Shown here piece after piece: positions 9,220 to 16,828 of a stretch of DNA of 64,000 bases. Each line of letters opens with the position of its first letter. The stretch's first letter is position 1. This stretch comes from an uncultured Alkaliphilus sp. (GTDB taxonomy: Bacteria; Bacillota; Clostridia; Peptostreptococcales; Natronincolaceae). The notes beneath the pieces were generated by a model. The model was not told where the DNA came from. It worked only from the letters and a program-made list of their open reading frames with translations, and made no database searches. The translations under genes were made by a program, and so were the position numbers. Location: positions 124,001-188,000 of the forward strand of contig CALJEQ010000008.1 of assembly GCA_938074565.1 (NCBI GenBank). Reading direction: 5' to 3'.

Positions 9220-10239
9220 TTATAAGTTACTACCATATTCTTCTATTAATTGTAATTTCACATTCATCATATTGCATTCCACTAAATTTGGTTTAAAGCA
9301 GTCTCCGTTTATTGAATAATTTACTAGTAAACATCTTGTTGCTTCACAACAATCATATATAGCACAGTTCTCACAACTTTTAATTTTTTTGCAAATCATT
9401 CTTTTAACCTGATTGAACTTTTCATCATCTACTCCATCAACCACATTTCCAATTATATACTCTGTTTTCCCCACAATAGCTGTACAAGGATATATATTTC
9501 CTTTAACATCAATACTATAATAATAACTTCCTGCTGTACAATGGTTTAATGGCTGAAATTGTTCAAGCATTCTTACTTTAACATTTTTATAATTATTTTT
9601 TAATATATAGGACCTAATCTTTAAGAATTCATCTTTTATTGTTAAAAAGTCTTCTTCAACCCATTCCTTAGAATACGAATCAGGTGTAGGAACTATTATG
9701 GTAAAACCATGATCAAGAAAATACTTGAAATTTTGAAAAATAGACTTAATATTGTGTCTGTCATAAGTCATTCGAATTCTTACTTTAGGATTTAATTCTA
9801 ACAATTTTATAGCATTTTTCATTATTACTTGATGCGTATTTTTTCCATCTAAAGAAATTCTATTATATTCATGCGTATTTTCCATACCGTCTATGCTAAT
9901 ACTTAAATTGAAATCAAACTTTTTAGCAATAAATTCAATTAAATCATCATCTAATAAATACCCATTGGTCGTCATTCCATACGAGACTTTTCCGAAAATT
10001 TCATCACATTTTTTAATAAAATAAATTATGGTTTCAAAATTCAAAAGTGGTTCTCCACCATGAAAATTAATAATTAATCGCTGTTCTTTTTTCTTTTGCC
10101 GCTTAATATAATTAATGATGTTATCAACATTTTCTATGTTTAAATCTAAATCATTGTAAAGTGGTTTTACATAGCAATACCTGCATCTAAAGTTACATCT
10201 ATAAGTAACCCACAAATTTACAAAATAAGAGCTATGCAT
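9220..10239 (-). CDS. Radical SAM/SPASM peptide maturase (second)
   Basis: About 339 aa. The CX3CX2C cluster motif (Cys15, Cys19, Cys22 in YRCNFRCRYCYVKP) binds the SAM-cleaving 4Fe-4S cluster, and NFHGGEPLLNF is the GGEP SAM-contact motif. The C-terminus is a Cys-rich SPASM region (GNIYPCTAIVG, then CENCAIYDCCEATRC) for auxiliary clusters. The ATG at 10239 overlaps the stop of the first maturase and has GAGG upstream; a TTG 15 nt earlier is less likely. No N-terminal RRE domain is visible, unlike the first enzyme, so it may depend on the partner for substrate binding. Confidence 0.88.
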   Translation of the reverse strand: MHSSYFVNLWVTYRCNFRCRYCYVKPLYNDLDLNIENVDNIINYIKRQKKKEQRLIINFHGGEPLLNFETIIYFIKKCDEIFGKVSYGMTTNGYLLDDDLIEFIAKKFDFNLSISIDGMENTHEYNRISLDGKNTHQVIMKNAIKLLELNPKVRIRMTYDRHNIKSIFQNFKYFLDHGFTIIVPTPDSYSKEWVEEDFLTIKDEFLKIRSYILKNNYKNVKVRMLEQFQPLNHCTAGSYYYSIDVKGNIYPCTAIVGKTEYIIGNVVDGVDDEKFNQVKRMICKKIKSCENCAIYDCCEATRCLLVNYSINGDCFKPNLVECNMMNVKLQLIEEYGSNL

Positions 10240-11437
10240 TTTCAATCGCCTCAATAATTTGCTTTTTCTTAAGCTGACAATGGTCTGTAAATGTTGATTT
10301 TTTTTGATTTCGCAAATAAGAATCTGCTAAAGCGGGGCAGTTCCAGCAGAATGTTTTTATCTCACAATCTGAACATTCTTCTCTTGTATCTGGAATATAC
10401 TCAGAAAAAGCTCTAAACCAAGGTAAATTTTTATCCCATTTAAACTGTTCAAGTATATTCTTATCAAATATACTTCCTATTAAATATTCATCTTTATCAA
10501 ACAAACCACAGGGATAAACCTCTCCTTTAGAGTTCACAAAAAATTCAGAAATACCACCTGGACAATCATATGCTCCAGTAATATTTGCAACGCCACCTAT
10601 CATAAATTTCGTAATTTCATCTGAGTCTATATGATTATCACTTGCTCTTCCCGTAAGATTCATTGCTCTAATTTTAGGTTTTACATTTAAATTTTTACAT
10701 AGCTCTATAAATTGAGTATCTAAATTACGTGTATTGTTATCAAATGCCATTGATACAATAATATTTTCAACATTATTCTTTTGTAACAGTTTTATTGCAT
10801 TAATAACCTTATTAAATGTTCCTTTCCCTCTAATACTATCACAACTTTCCTCATCAATTCCATCTAAACTAAGATCAAAAGAGTCAAAACCTTTACTCAA
10901 TAAATCTACATTCTGTTCATTTATAAGTGTTGCATTTGTAGCTAATGAAATGGCACCATCATAATTTTCATTAAGGTAGCACATTACCTCATCAAAATTA
11001 GTTACCAAAAGTGGTTCTCCACCAGTTATTACAAGACTACGAGGATTTAATTCTATTATTCTTTTTATTAAACTCATATCTAAAGTAATAACTTCTTCTT
11101 TTTTTGTAGTATTATTAATTAATTTAGCCGAATAACAACAATGGGTACAATATAAATTACAATAGTCGGTAATAGCAAAATTTATACGGCCAATCGATTG
11201 TTTTGGATCATACACAAAAATTTTAAACTCATTACAAGCATTTATTAATGATTCAAAATATCTCTGATCTTCTTTATCATAATTTAATGCTATTTGTTTA
11301 ATTTCGTCAACATTATTAACATCTTTAACTATATTAAAAACAAAACTAGAAATAATCACTACTCCTCCTGTATATCTGTTATAAATTAATACATTGTCTT
11401 TAAAGGAAAATATGTTGATGTATTCTTTATTTAACAT
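10232..11437 (-). CDS. Radical SAM/SPASM peptide maturase with N-terminal RRE-like domain
   Basis: 401 aa. Residues 1-80 look like a PqqD-like RiPP recognition element (short beta strands, then a helical pair). The radical SAM core follows with Cys93, Cys97 and Cys100 in DYCNLYCTHCCYS and the SAM motif VITGGEPLLV. The SPASM region has GEVYPCGLFDKDEYLIG and a CSDCEIKTFCWNC knuckle. This is the organisation of sactipeptide/ranthipeptide-type maturases, which install thioether or related crosslinks on Cys-containing precursors. The start overlaps the exporter gene by 11 nt. The likely substrate is the 66-aa peptide encoded at 14278-14478. Confidence 0.88.
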   Translation of the reverse strand: MLNKEYINIFSFKDNVLIYNRYTGGVVIISSFVFNIVKDVNNVDEIKQIALNYDKEDQRYFESLINACNEFKIFVYDPKQSIGRINFAITDYCNLYCTHCCYSAKLINNTTKKEEVITLDMSLIKRIIELNPRSLVITGGEPLLVTNFDEVMCYLNENYDGAISLATNATLINEQNVDLLSKGFDSFDLSLDGIDEESCDSIRGKGTFNKVINAIKLLQKNNVENIIVSMAFDNNTRNLDTQFIELCKNLNVKPKIRAMNLTGRASDNHIDSDEITKFMIGGVANITGAYDCPGGISEFFVNSKGEVYPCGLFDKDEYLIGSIFDKNILEQFKWDKNLPWFRAFSEYIPDTREECSDCEIKTFCWNCPALADSYLRNQKKSTFTDHCQLKKKQIIEAIENA

Positions 11438-13088
11438 TATTAGCCACCCTTTCTAAATTAAATAAATTAATATCACATTTCGCTTTGATTTTTTCATCAT
11501 GAGTTACTATAATTATAATCTTATCCTTCTTTATACTTTGTAAGTAATTAATTACATTTTCTTTTGCTCTTTCGTCGAGATGTTTTTCAAATTCATCTAA
11601 TATTAATATTTGTGTATCTTGTATCAAGGTCCTTATTAAAGCGATTTTTTGTTTTTGTCCACTTGATAAATTTAGATTTGAGTCGTCAATTTTCGTATCA
11701 TATCCATTTGGTAGGTTATTAATCCAGTCATCTATACAAAGAATTTCAGCTAAGTGTTTTATCTTTAAAATATCATACTCTTTATCAAAAGAGATATTAT
11801 GAAAAATCGAATCATTTATCAGGATAGCTTTTGACGACATATATGATACAAACGAATCAAAATTAAGTTTATAATCAAATAGATCAATATCAACTCCATT
11901 TATTTTCACATAACCTTCTGTTAATGAATACTCGCCAGTTAATAAACTTAAAAAAGTTGTTTTTCCAACACCATTTTCGCCGCTTATGCAATAAATATTA
12001 CCCTTTTCAAACTTTTTATTAAAATCAGAAAATATCTCAGTTCTAGAATCATATGAAAACCCTAAGTTAACAAACTCAATTTCGTTAATTTCTTCCTTCT
12101 CATTTAATAAAAATTGCTGGTACTCATTAAAACATTCAATATCTAAAATTTCACAGACTTTTTTGTATGAAACCTTAAATGTTTTAGCCTGCATAAATAA
12201 AGAAGGTACCTGAGTTAAGTATCCTCCAAATGTATTAGAATAAGTATTAAAAGTAATCAAGTTGCTAAGGTTTAATTGATTATTTAAAACAAATATTGAA
12301 CCTCCTAAAAGAACTATAGCCGTATTAACTAATGAGCCTATTCCATTAGTTAGTGTTGATTTTAAAGTCATTTTAGTAAATTGATATCTCTTTTCAAGCA
12401 AGTTCCTTAATATTATATTATATTTATTATTTAAATAATTATAAGACTTATTTCTCCTATATTCTTCAAAATTGTTAGCTAATCCTTGAATGTAATACGT
12501 ATATTCTCCAGATAACACTCTTCCTTCAGTTACAGTTTGTTCTATGTATTTGTTATATTTTTTTTGAATTATAATTAATATAATAAAAACTAATGTAATG
12601 GAGATACATAGGTAATAATTTGTTACCCACATAAAGTAAAATAGACCAATAATATTTATCATTAAGTTTAAAAAATTATATAATAATAATATACCGTTTT
12701 CTCCGATAGAAAAACAGTCACGATCTAAACCTACTACAACATTACCAACTTCAACCTGTGGAGGATTCTTTTTGATGCTAAAAAAAATTTTTTTATACAT
12801 CAACTCAGCTAATTCGATGGAAATTCCATTACCTATTTTCTTGAATAGTAGAGTTGAAATATAGCTCAGCATTTGTTGAATTATGTATAATCCAATAAAA
12901 AAAATAAAGTAATTTATAAATTGATTATAATATATATTATTAATATTCATAAGAGTATTAATTACATTGTTTAATGCAAAAGGAATTTTAATGGTAACAA
13001 TTGCATTAATCATCATTATTCCTAATGCAAATAAAATAAGTACTCCCCGCTTTTTACATAATTGAATATATATTTTGTATTTATTCAT
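11427..13088 (-). CDS. ABC exporter, fused membrane and ATPase domains
   Basis: 553 aa. A six-helix transmembrane domain (about 15-300) is followed by an NBD with Walker A GENGVGKTT (370-378), signature LSSGQKQKIALIRTL (about 481-495) and Walker B ILILDEFEKHLDE. The usual DEPTS after Walker B is DEFEK here, but the catalytic Glu is kept. It lacks an N-terminal C39 peptidase domain, so leader removal must be done elsewhere, plausibly by the adjacent subtilase. It overlaps that protease gene by 4 nt (ATGA) and the first maturase by 11 nt. Predicted role: export of the mature peptide. Confidence 0.88.
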   Translation of the reverse strand: MNKYKIYIQLCKKRGVLILFALGIMMINAIVTIKIPFALNNVINTLMNINNIYYNQFINYFIFFIGLYIIQQMLSYISTLLFKKIGNGISIELAELMYKKIFFSIKKNPPQVEVGNVVVGLDRDCFSIGENGILLLYNFLNLMINIIGLFYFMWVTNYYLCISITLVFIILIIIQKKYNKYIEQTVTEGRVLSGEYTYYIQGLANNFEEYRRNKSYNYLNNKYNIILRNLLEKRYQFTKMTLKSTLTNGIGSLVNTAIVLLGGSIFVLNNQLNLSNLITFNTYSNTFGGYLTQVPSLFMQAKTFKVSYKKVCEILDIECFNEYQQFLLNEKEEINEIEFVNLGFSYDSRTEIFSDFNKKFEKGNIYCISGENGVGKTTFLSLLTGEYSLTEGYVKINGVDIDLFDYKLNFDSFVSYMSSKAILINDSIFHNISFDKEYDILKIKHLAEILCIDDWINNLPNGYDTKIDDSNLNLSSGQKQKIALIRTLIQDTQILILDEFEKHLDERAKENVINYLQSIKKDKIIIIVTHDEKIKAKCDINLFNLERVANNVK

Positions 13089-14029
13089 ATATCTCCCCCT
13101 TGTAATAGTAAATAATTAGAAAGTGTTTCTATTGTTTTTAAATCGCTAAATTTTAAAAAGGTTTTTTTATTAATTTTGTAGCCAAAGTTACTCAGCGAAT
13201 GAATCATGTCATTTAATGATTGAATGTCTTTAATATTATCAAGAATGATACCGTTATTTAACCCGTCAAAAAACTCTTCAATAAATTGAGTTACAAATAA
13301 ATTAATTTCTGACAATCGTTCATAGGTAATGTGTTTACTTTTAGATAATTTATTATTAGTAAAAGATAGGTCATTAATCGTTTGATTATTAAATATTAAC
13401 TCCAATTCATTATAAGTAAGTCTTTTCCCATAATTTAAGAAGGTACTGCATATATGACCTAAGAAAAAGGCGCATGCATTACTATTCCCCTTAAATGGTT
13501 GATAAAAACCATCTTTAGATTCACAAATTACAGATTCTAATTGTAACTCGCATTGTATGCTTTTTTGTGAATCATAAAAGTCCATTTTATGATGAGGTTC
13601 AATCATTCTAACTCCAATAACATTACCTAAACTTGCTGGATAACTACTATTCTTTTTATTATGCAGTGAAGAGACAATGATTTTTCCTTGTTTAGTAATT
13701 TTATGAAGTCTCTCTTTCATATCATTTAGTAATAATGTACTTATCTCATCTTCATCAACCGCGAGTGCAAGACATACAATATCTACATCTAAATCGTTTA
13801 TGACCTCTAAAGCACTAAATACAATATCTAATCCACATTGTTTCATAGAATCTAGTATTTTAATGCTACTGATAGATACTTTGTCAAACAGTGAGGAATT
13901 CACTTCCGCTACTTGGGAACCATGACCGTTTTCGTCTTTCCATCCCATCCCAATATCAATAGCTTTTATATAATCTAACTGACGCACAGAAATCCCTGAA
14001 TCACAAATTACAGCATTAACTTTAGACAA
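13085..14029 (-). CDS. Cytoplasmic subtilisin-like (S8) protease with acyl-carrier-like C-terminus
   Basis: 314 aa with no signal peptide. The S8 triad can be placed at Asp10 (ICDSG), His35 (ENGHGSQVA) and Ser182 (FKGNSNACAF). Asn123 in the segment before YPASLGNVIGV is a candidate oxyanion residue. The fold is short for an S8 enzyme. Residues about 245-310 do not look like protease: the segment DIQSLNDMIHSLSNFGYKI followed by LKTIETLSNYL resembles an acyl/peptidyl carrier domain, with Ser271-Leu where the pantetheinylated Ser-Leu would be, though the preceding Asp is displaced. I recall that clostridial Cys-rich radical SAM peptide systems have an 'acyl carrier-related' component. Likely role: leader removal. 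The carrier call is tentative. Confidence 0.72.
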   Translation of the reverse strand: MSKVNAVICDSGISVRQLDYIKAIDIGMGWKDENGHGSQVAEVNSSLFDKVSISSIKILDSMKQCGLDIVFSALEVINDLDVDIVCLALAVDEDEISTLLLNDMKERLHKITKQGKIIVSSLHNKKNSSYPASLGNVIGVRMIEPHHKMDFYDSQKSIQCELQLESVICESKDGFYQPFKGNSNACAFFLGHICSTFLNYGKRLTYNELELIFNNQTINDLSFTNNKLSKSKHITYERLSEINLFVTQFIEEFFDGLNNGIILDNIKDIQSLNDMIHSLSNFGYKINKKTFLKFSDLKTIETLSNYLLLQGGDI

Positions 14030-14215
14030 TATTTTCTCCTCCCGCTTTCCTAAGTAACAAAAGATAAATTACATACAATATTATAATTTCAGTTCACCTT
14101 TTACTGGGTATAGAATTGATATTTATTATAAATAACAATTTAAGTTGGATTTAAGTTTAATTATAGATCTTAACATATCTAGAGACAATTAATCATTAAA
14201 ACTGTTTAATATATA

Positions 14216-14234
14216 TATAAATGAGGAGTATACT
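14216..14234. repeat. Left copy of an inverted repeat flanking the precursor gene
   Basis: TATAAATGAGGAGTATACT here is matched in inverted orientation at 14705-14724, with one extra base in the second copy. The pair lies about 470 bp apart and encloses only the precursor gene and its flanks. Similarity does not continue beyond the 19 bp. The inner AGTATACT is itself palindromic. Confidence 0.6.
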
Positions 14235-14277
14235 TATTAAATATTATTTGTTAATTTAATTTTATAAATATTATTTA

Positions 14278-14478
14278 TTAAAACATAGATGTCCAAAATG
14301 CATCATAAGTATAGTAGCCTGAACATATTCTCTGATAACAAGGAATCATACCCCCAGCTACTGGATAGTTCTGTCCTGAAACCTCATGCCAATGTGCACA
14401 GTCATCCTCACAACCCTGACCTGCAACTTTGATTTGTTTTGCATTATCTGGAATCTTATTAATAGTTTTTTGTTTCAT
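14278..14478 (-). CDS. RiPP precursor peptide (Cys-containing), 66 aa
   Basis: The peptide starts MKQKTINKIPDNAKQ and has four cysteines (23, 27, 47, 52): GCEDDC, then a spacer, then CYQRIC, with an aromatic-rich end (YYTYDAFW). The first 20 residues are polar and leader-like. The ATG at 14478 is chosen because GGAGGAG lies 9 nt upstream; in-frame starts 6 and 18 nt earlier are too close to or inside that site. It is the first gene of the run containing a protease, exporter and two radical SAM enzymes, so it is the obvious substrate. I do not recognise it as a named bacteriocin. The 248-bp gap to the protease gene may allow higher precursor expression. Confidence 0.75.
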   Translation of the reverse strand: MKQKTINKIPDNAKQIKVAGQGCEDDCAHWHEVSGQNYPVAGGMIPCYQRICSGYYTYDAFWTSMF

Positions 14479-14704
14479 ATCCATAATCTCCTCCACTGTT
14501 TTTATTTTAGCTATTGCTAACTGAACTATATAAATTTATTAATGTTACAGTATTAGCATTTTATAAAATGATGTAAATTTTAATTACATATATTTGTTAG
14601 GATCTACTTAATTTGATCCAAAACTCATATTTATAATAATAATTTTTAGCATTGTACAAATGCTTTTTGCAATGGCTAATATTGTTTAATTTTACTTTTT
14701 AGAT

Positions 14705-14724
14705 AGTATACTCCCTCATTTATA
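14705..14724. repeat. Right copy of the inverted repeat flanking the precursor gene
   Basis: AGTATACTCCCTCATTTATA is the reverse complement of 14216-14234 with one inserted C. It lies about 225 bp upstream of the precursor start. On the minus strand it offers TATACT, a possible -10 box, but no good -35 is correctly spaced. Confidence 0.6.
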
Positions 14725-15002
14725 GCATAGATACATAACAATAAATTGCTTGTTATTTTTTTACTATAACATATGAATTTTGAAAATTTAGTCAAAATTT
14801 GTCGTATAATCAATTAATTTATTGTAATAAATTTGTTTTGTTGAATTTACTAAATTATATAACAAATTATTTAGTAATTATTTATAAAAACTTACTTAAT
14901 GTTAATAAATTATTAATAAATTTTAATATTTTTTAAATATTTATAATTTTTAATTAAGTAATTTGTAACTTTTAATAAACTTTTCTACATACCCTAAACT
15001 TG

Positions 15003-15036
15003 AAAAAACATCTATCATTCACTGATAGATGTTTTT
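15003..15036. terminator. Strong bidirectional hairpin terminator
   Basis: AACATCTATCA and TGATAGATGTT pair around TTCAC, with A-runs before and T-runs after, so it can act on both strands. It marks the upstream boundary of the RiPP locus. Confidence 0.75.
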
Positions 15037-15119
15037 GATTAGTCTATATATCCTGTATTCACCAACAACCTCAAAAAGACTATATAATATAAATGCGGTT
15101 GTTCTAACAAATTTAAATT

Positions 15120-15187
15120 ATTATTGTACATTTAATTTATTTGTACTGTTTAGTAAGCTTGGTAACCATCAACATGATACTTCACTT
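15120..15187. repeat. Dispersed repeat R2, copy 1
   Basis: This 68-bp segment (starting ATTATTGTACATTTAATTT) recurs at 20857-20927 with two substitutions and a short insertion. On the minus strand copy 1 reads KVKYHVDGYQAY then stop, suggesting the 3' end of a lost coding sequence. Confidence 0.7.
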
Positions 15188-15249
15188 TACTGCATCAGGT
15201 GATACTATTGATTCGTAGCTCCTATATCTATTACTATATTATCAATACA

Positions 15250-15320
15250 TTGGATTCTGCCTTTACCAGAGATTTTTCTGATGTGTATAGTACGACCATT
15301 TCTATACTGTATTTTCAATG
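15250..15320. repeat. Dispersed repeat R1, copy 1
   Basis: TTGGATTCTGCCTTTACCAG and the following 50 bp recur at 16399-16470 in the same orientation with about 15 differences. R1 and R2 lie next to each other here but separately elsewhere, so this site may be the fullest copy of a decayed element. Confidence 0.65.
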
Positions 15321-15403
15321 TTTATATAGAATGATATAATTATACATAGATGTAAAATATGAAGAAAATTACATTTGTATATAAACAGAGATTTGAGAGG
15401 AGA

Positions 15404-15802
15404 ATGATGAGAATGAAAAGGGTAACGGGTAGTTTGATTTTGGTTTTAATTTTAATATTTTTGACATCTTGTAATTACAGCAATAATATTACCACTGTAA
15501 GGAACGGGACTTATATTTTGAAACAAACAGGAACTGAGGCATTTCTATCTCCACAGGTTACCATTTTTGATGATAATATTTCCTTCACGTATGATTTGTT
15601 AAGCAGTTATTTTCCAGTTGGCGTATATACCATAGAGGAAAATGTACTAACAATGGTGACAAATGATGGATTATATAAGTATGTTTTTGAAATAGATGGA
15701 ACTACACTAATTTTCAAGAAAGATAAATCGTCAAAGGTGAAATTGACGGATGATAGAATGGGAATTAAGATAGCAGATAATGCAGTATTTAAACTGAAAT
15801 AA
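15404..15802 (+). CDS. Small lipoprotein
   Basis: About 130 aa. A lysine/arginine-rich start (MKRVTGS) is followed by a hydrophobic stretch and the lipobox LTSC, so it is a lipid-anchored surface protein with Cys near residue 24. The mature part is beta-rich (NGTYILKQTG, PVGVYTIEENVLTMV, YVFEIDGTTLIFKK), resembling small DUF5640-like lipoproteins. GAGAGGAGA lies just before three closely spaced ATGs (15404, 15407 and 15413); any may be used. It is one of the few plus-strand genes here, with no functional link to neighbours that I can see. Confidence 0.7.
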   Translation: MMRMKRVTGSLILVLILIFLTSCNYSNNITTVRNGTYILKQTGTEAFLSPQVTIFDDNISFTYDLLSSYFPVGVYTIEENVLTMVTNDGLYKYVFEIDGTTLIFKKDKSSKVKLTDDRMGIKIADNAVFKLK

Positions 15803-15884
15803 AACAGATGTTCCAAATTATACTCTAAGTATAAAATTAGCGTATAATACATTTAGTAGAATATTAGAAAAAAGGTGATTATGT

Positions 15885-16418
15885 ATGAAAATAAAGAAAG
15901 TTGGATTATTTATCTCAATAACTTTCTTAGTTACATTTTTTTGTTTTATAGCCTTAACATATTGGGGTTTCTATAATAGGACTACTTCCGATTCAATTGA
16001 CATTTCTTTTTATCAAACATATAACACAGATCAAATTAAAATGGATGTTAATCTTGATTGGCTAGAAAGACCAGAATATAATCCTGAAGGAGTATCCTTT
16101 TTAGCTTATGTCTCTAATCAAAGATTGACTCCAATTGATAACGACCTAAAATTTGAAGAATTTCCTTTACTAAATGAAAAAATAATTGAAAAACTAAACA
16201 CACTGGAAGATATTAATATTGCTCCAGAACAACAGCAGGTATATTTACAAAATATTAAAAACAATAAGTCCCTTAATGGGATTCACTTTGAAATACCCCC
16301 TGGTGCTGATGAAAACACTATAATTAGAGTTTTCTATGTTCATGGTTATGCTGCACCAATGGGTGAAATGGAATTATGGATAAAGGAAGGTTTATACGTT
16401 GGCTTCTGCCTTTATTAG
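15885..16418 (+). CDS. Hypothetical membrane-anchored protein, C-terminus possibly replaced by a repeat
   Basis: 177 aa with one N-terminal TM (about 8-30) and an extracellular domain of no family I recognise. AAAAAAGGTGATTATGT precedes the ATG. The last nine or so codons (YVGFCLY then stop) lie inside repeat R1 copy 2 (16399-16470), so the native 3' end was probably lost where the repeat joined. The domain may still fold, or the gene may be a remnant. Confidence 0.6.
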   Translation: MKIKKVGLFISITFLVTFFCFIALTYWGFYNRTTSDSIDISFYQTYNTDQIKMDVNLDWLERPEYNPEGVSFLAYVSNQRLTPIDNDLKFEEFPLLNEKIIEKLNTLEDINIAPEQQQVYLQNIKNNKSLNGIHFEIPPGADENTIIRVFYVHGYAAPMGEMELWIKEGLYVGFCLY

Positions 16419-16470
16419 AGATTTTTACTGATGTGTATAATAGCCCATTTTTATATTGTTTTTTCATTAT
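16399..16470. repeat. Dispersed repeat R1, copy 2
   Basis: Same orientation as 15250-15320 and diverged. It supplies the end of the plus-strand ORF 15885-16418 and touches the stop of the minus-strand gene at 16467. On the minus strand an ATG overlapping that stop (TAATG) starts KKQYKNG, matching the KIQYRNG reading in copy 1. Confidence 0.65.
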
Positions 16471-16682
16471 GCAAACCCTCTAAATCCCCTAATATTTTTA
16501 ATCTTAATAATAATTTTATCATTCTTAGTATGATATACCAAATCATCAGGTTTTCCATTTACTAATAATTGAGTTACTTCTTTTGGGTCATTAATAGGTT
16601 TTACTACTGCTACATCATCTATATATCGTTTGTCATTTTCAGTATGATAATTTAGTACCTTAAGTAAGACAAATTGGTTCAT
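16467..16682 (-). CDS. Small hypothetical protein, 71 aa
   Basis: It starts MNQFVLLKVLNYHTEND and has a near-repeated motif, NYHTENDKRYIDDV and VYHTKNDKIIIKI, so the fold may be an internal duplication. AAAAGGAGGATGAAATT gives a strong ribosome-binding site. No family is recognised. Its stop abuts repeat R1, whose copies carry a second small reading frame, so the two may once have been a gene pair. Confidence 0.6.
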   Translation of the reverse strand: MNQFVLLKVLNYHTENDKRYIDDVAVVKPINDPKEVTQLLVNGKPDDLVYHTKNDKIIIKIKNIRGFRGFA

Positions 16683-16828
16683 AATTTCATCCTCCTTTTA
16701 AAACTTATACTGTACAATTATTATACCATATTAAATATTATTTCAATACATTCTATGTAACGGTTCAACCCTAGTAAAACGCCCACAATGTATACTTCTT
16801 AATTGTACTTACTACTTTTTCTACACTT

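Larger units (their letters stand above)
14497..15358. other. Very AT-rich 860-bp region upstream of the RiPP operon
   Basis: No convincing intact gene. It holds the right inverted-repeat copy (14705-14724), a strong terminator (15003-15036) and two repeat segments (15120-15187 and 15250-15320). The stretch 14740-14990 is almost pure A/T with no coding signal and may carry the RiPP operon promoter. Within the repeat region, 15205-15318 on the minus strand reads as 37 sense codons (KIQYRNGRTIHIRKISGKG at its start) without a ribosome-binding site, a likely gene fragment. Confidence 0.5.

Noticed and set aside
14100-14140. Terminator between the precursor and protease genes
   Set aside because: Only an A/T stem (ATATTTAT with ATAAATA) with no GC pairs or T-run; too weak to call.
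15205-15318. Intact small gene on the minus strand
   Set aside because: 37 codons from TTG without a ribosome-binding site, inside a decayed repeat; treated as a gene fragment.
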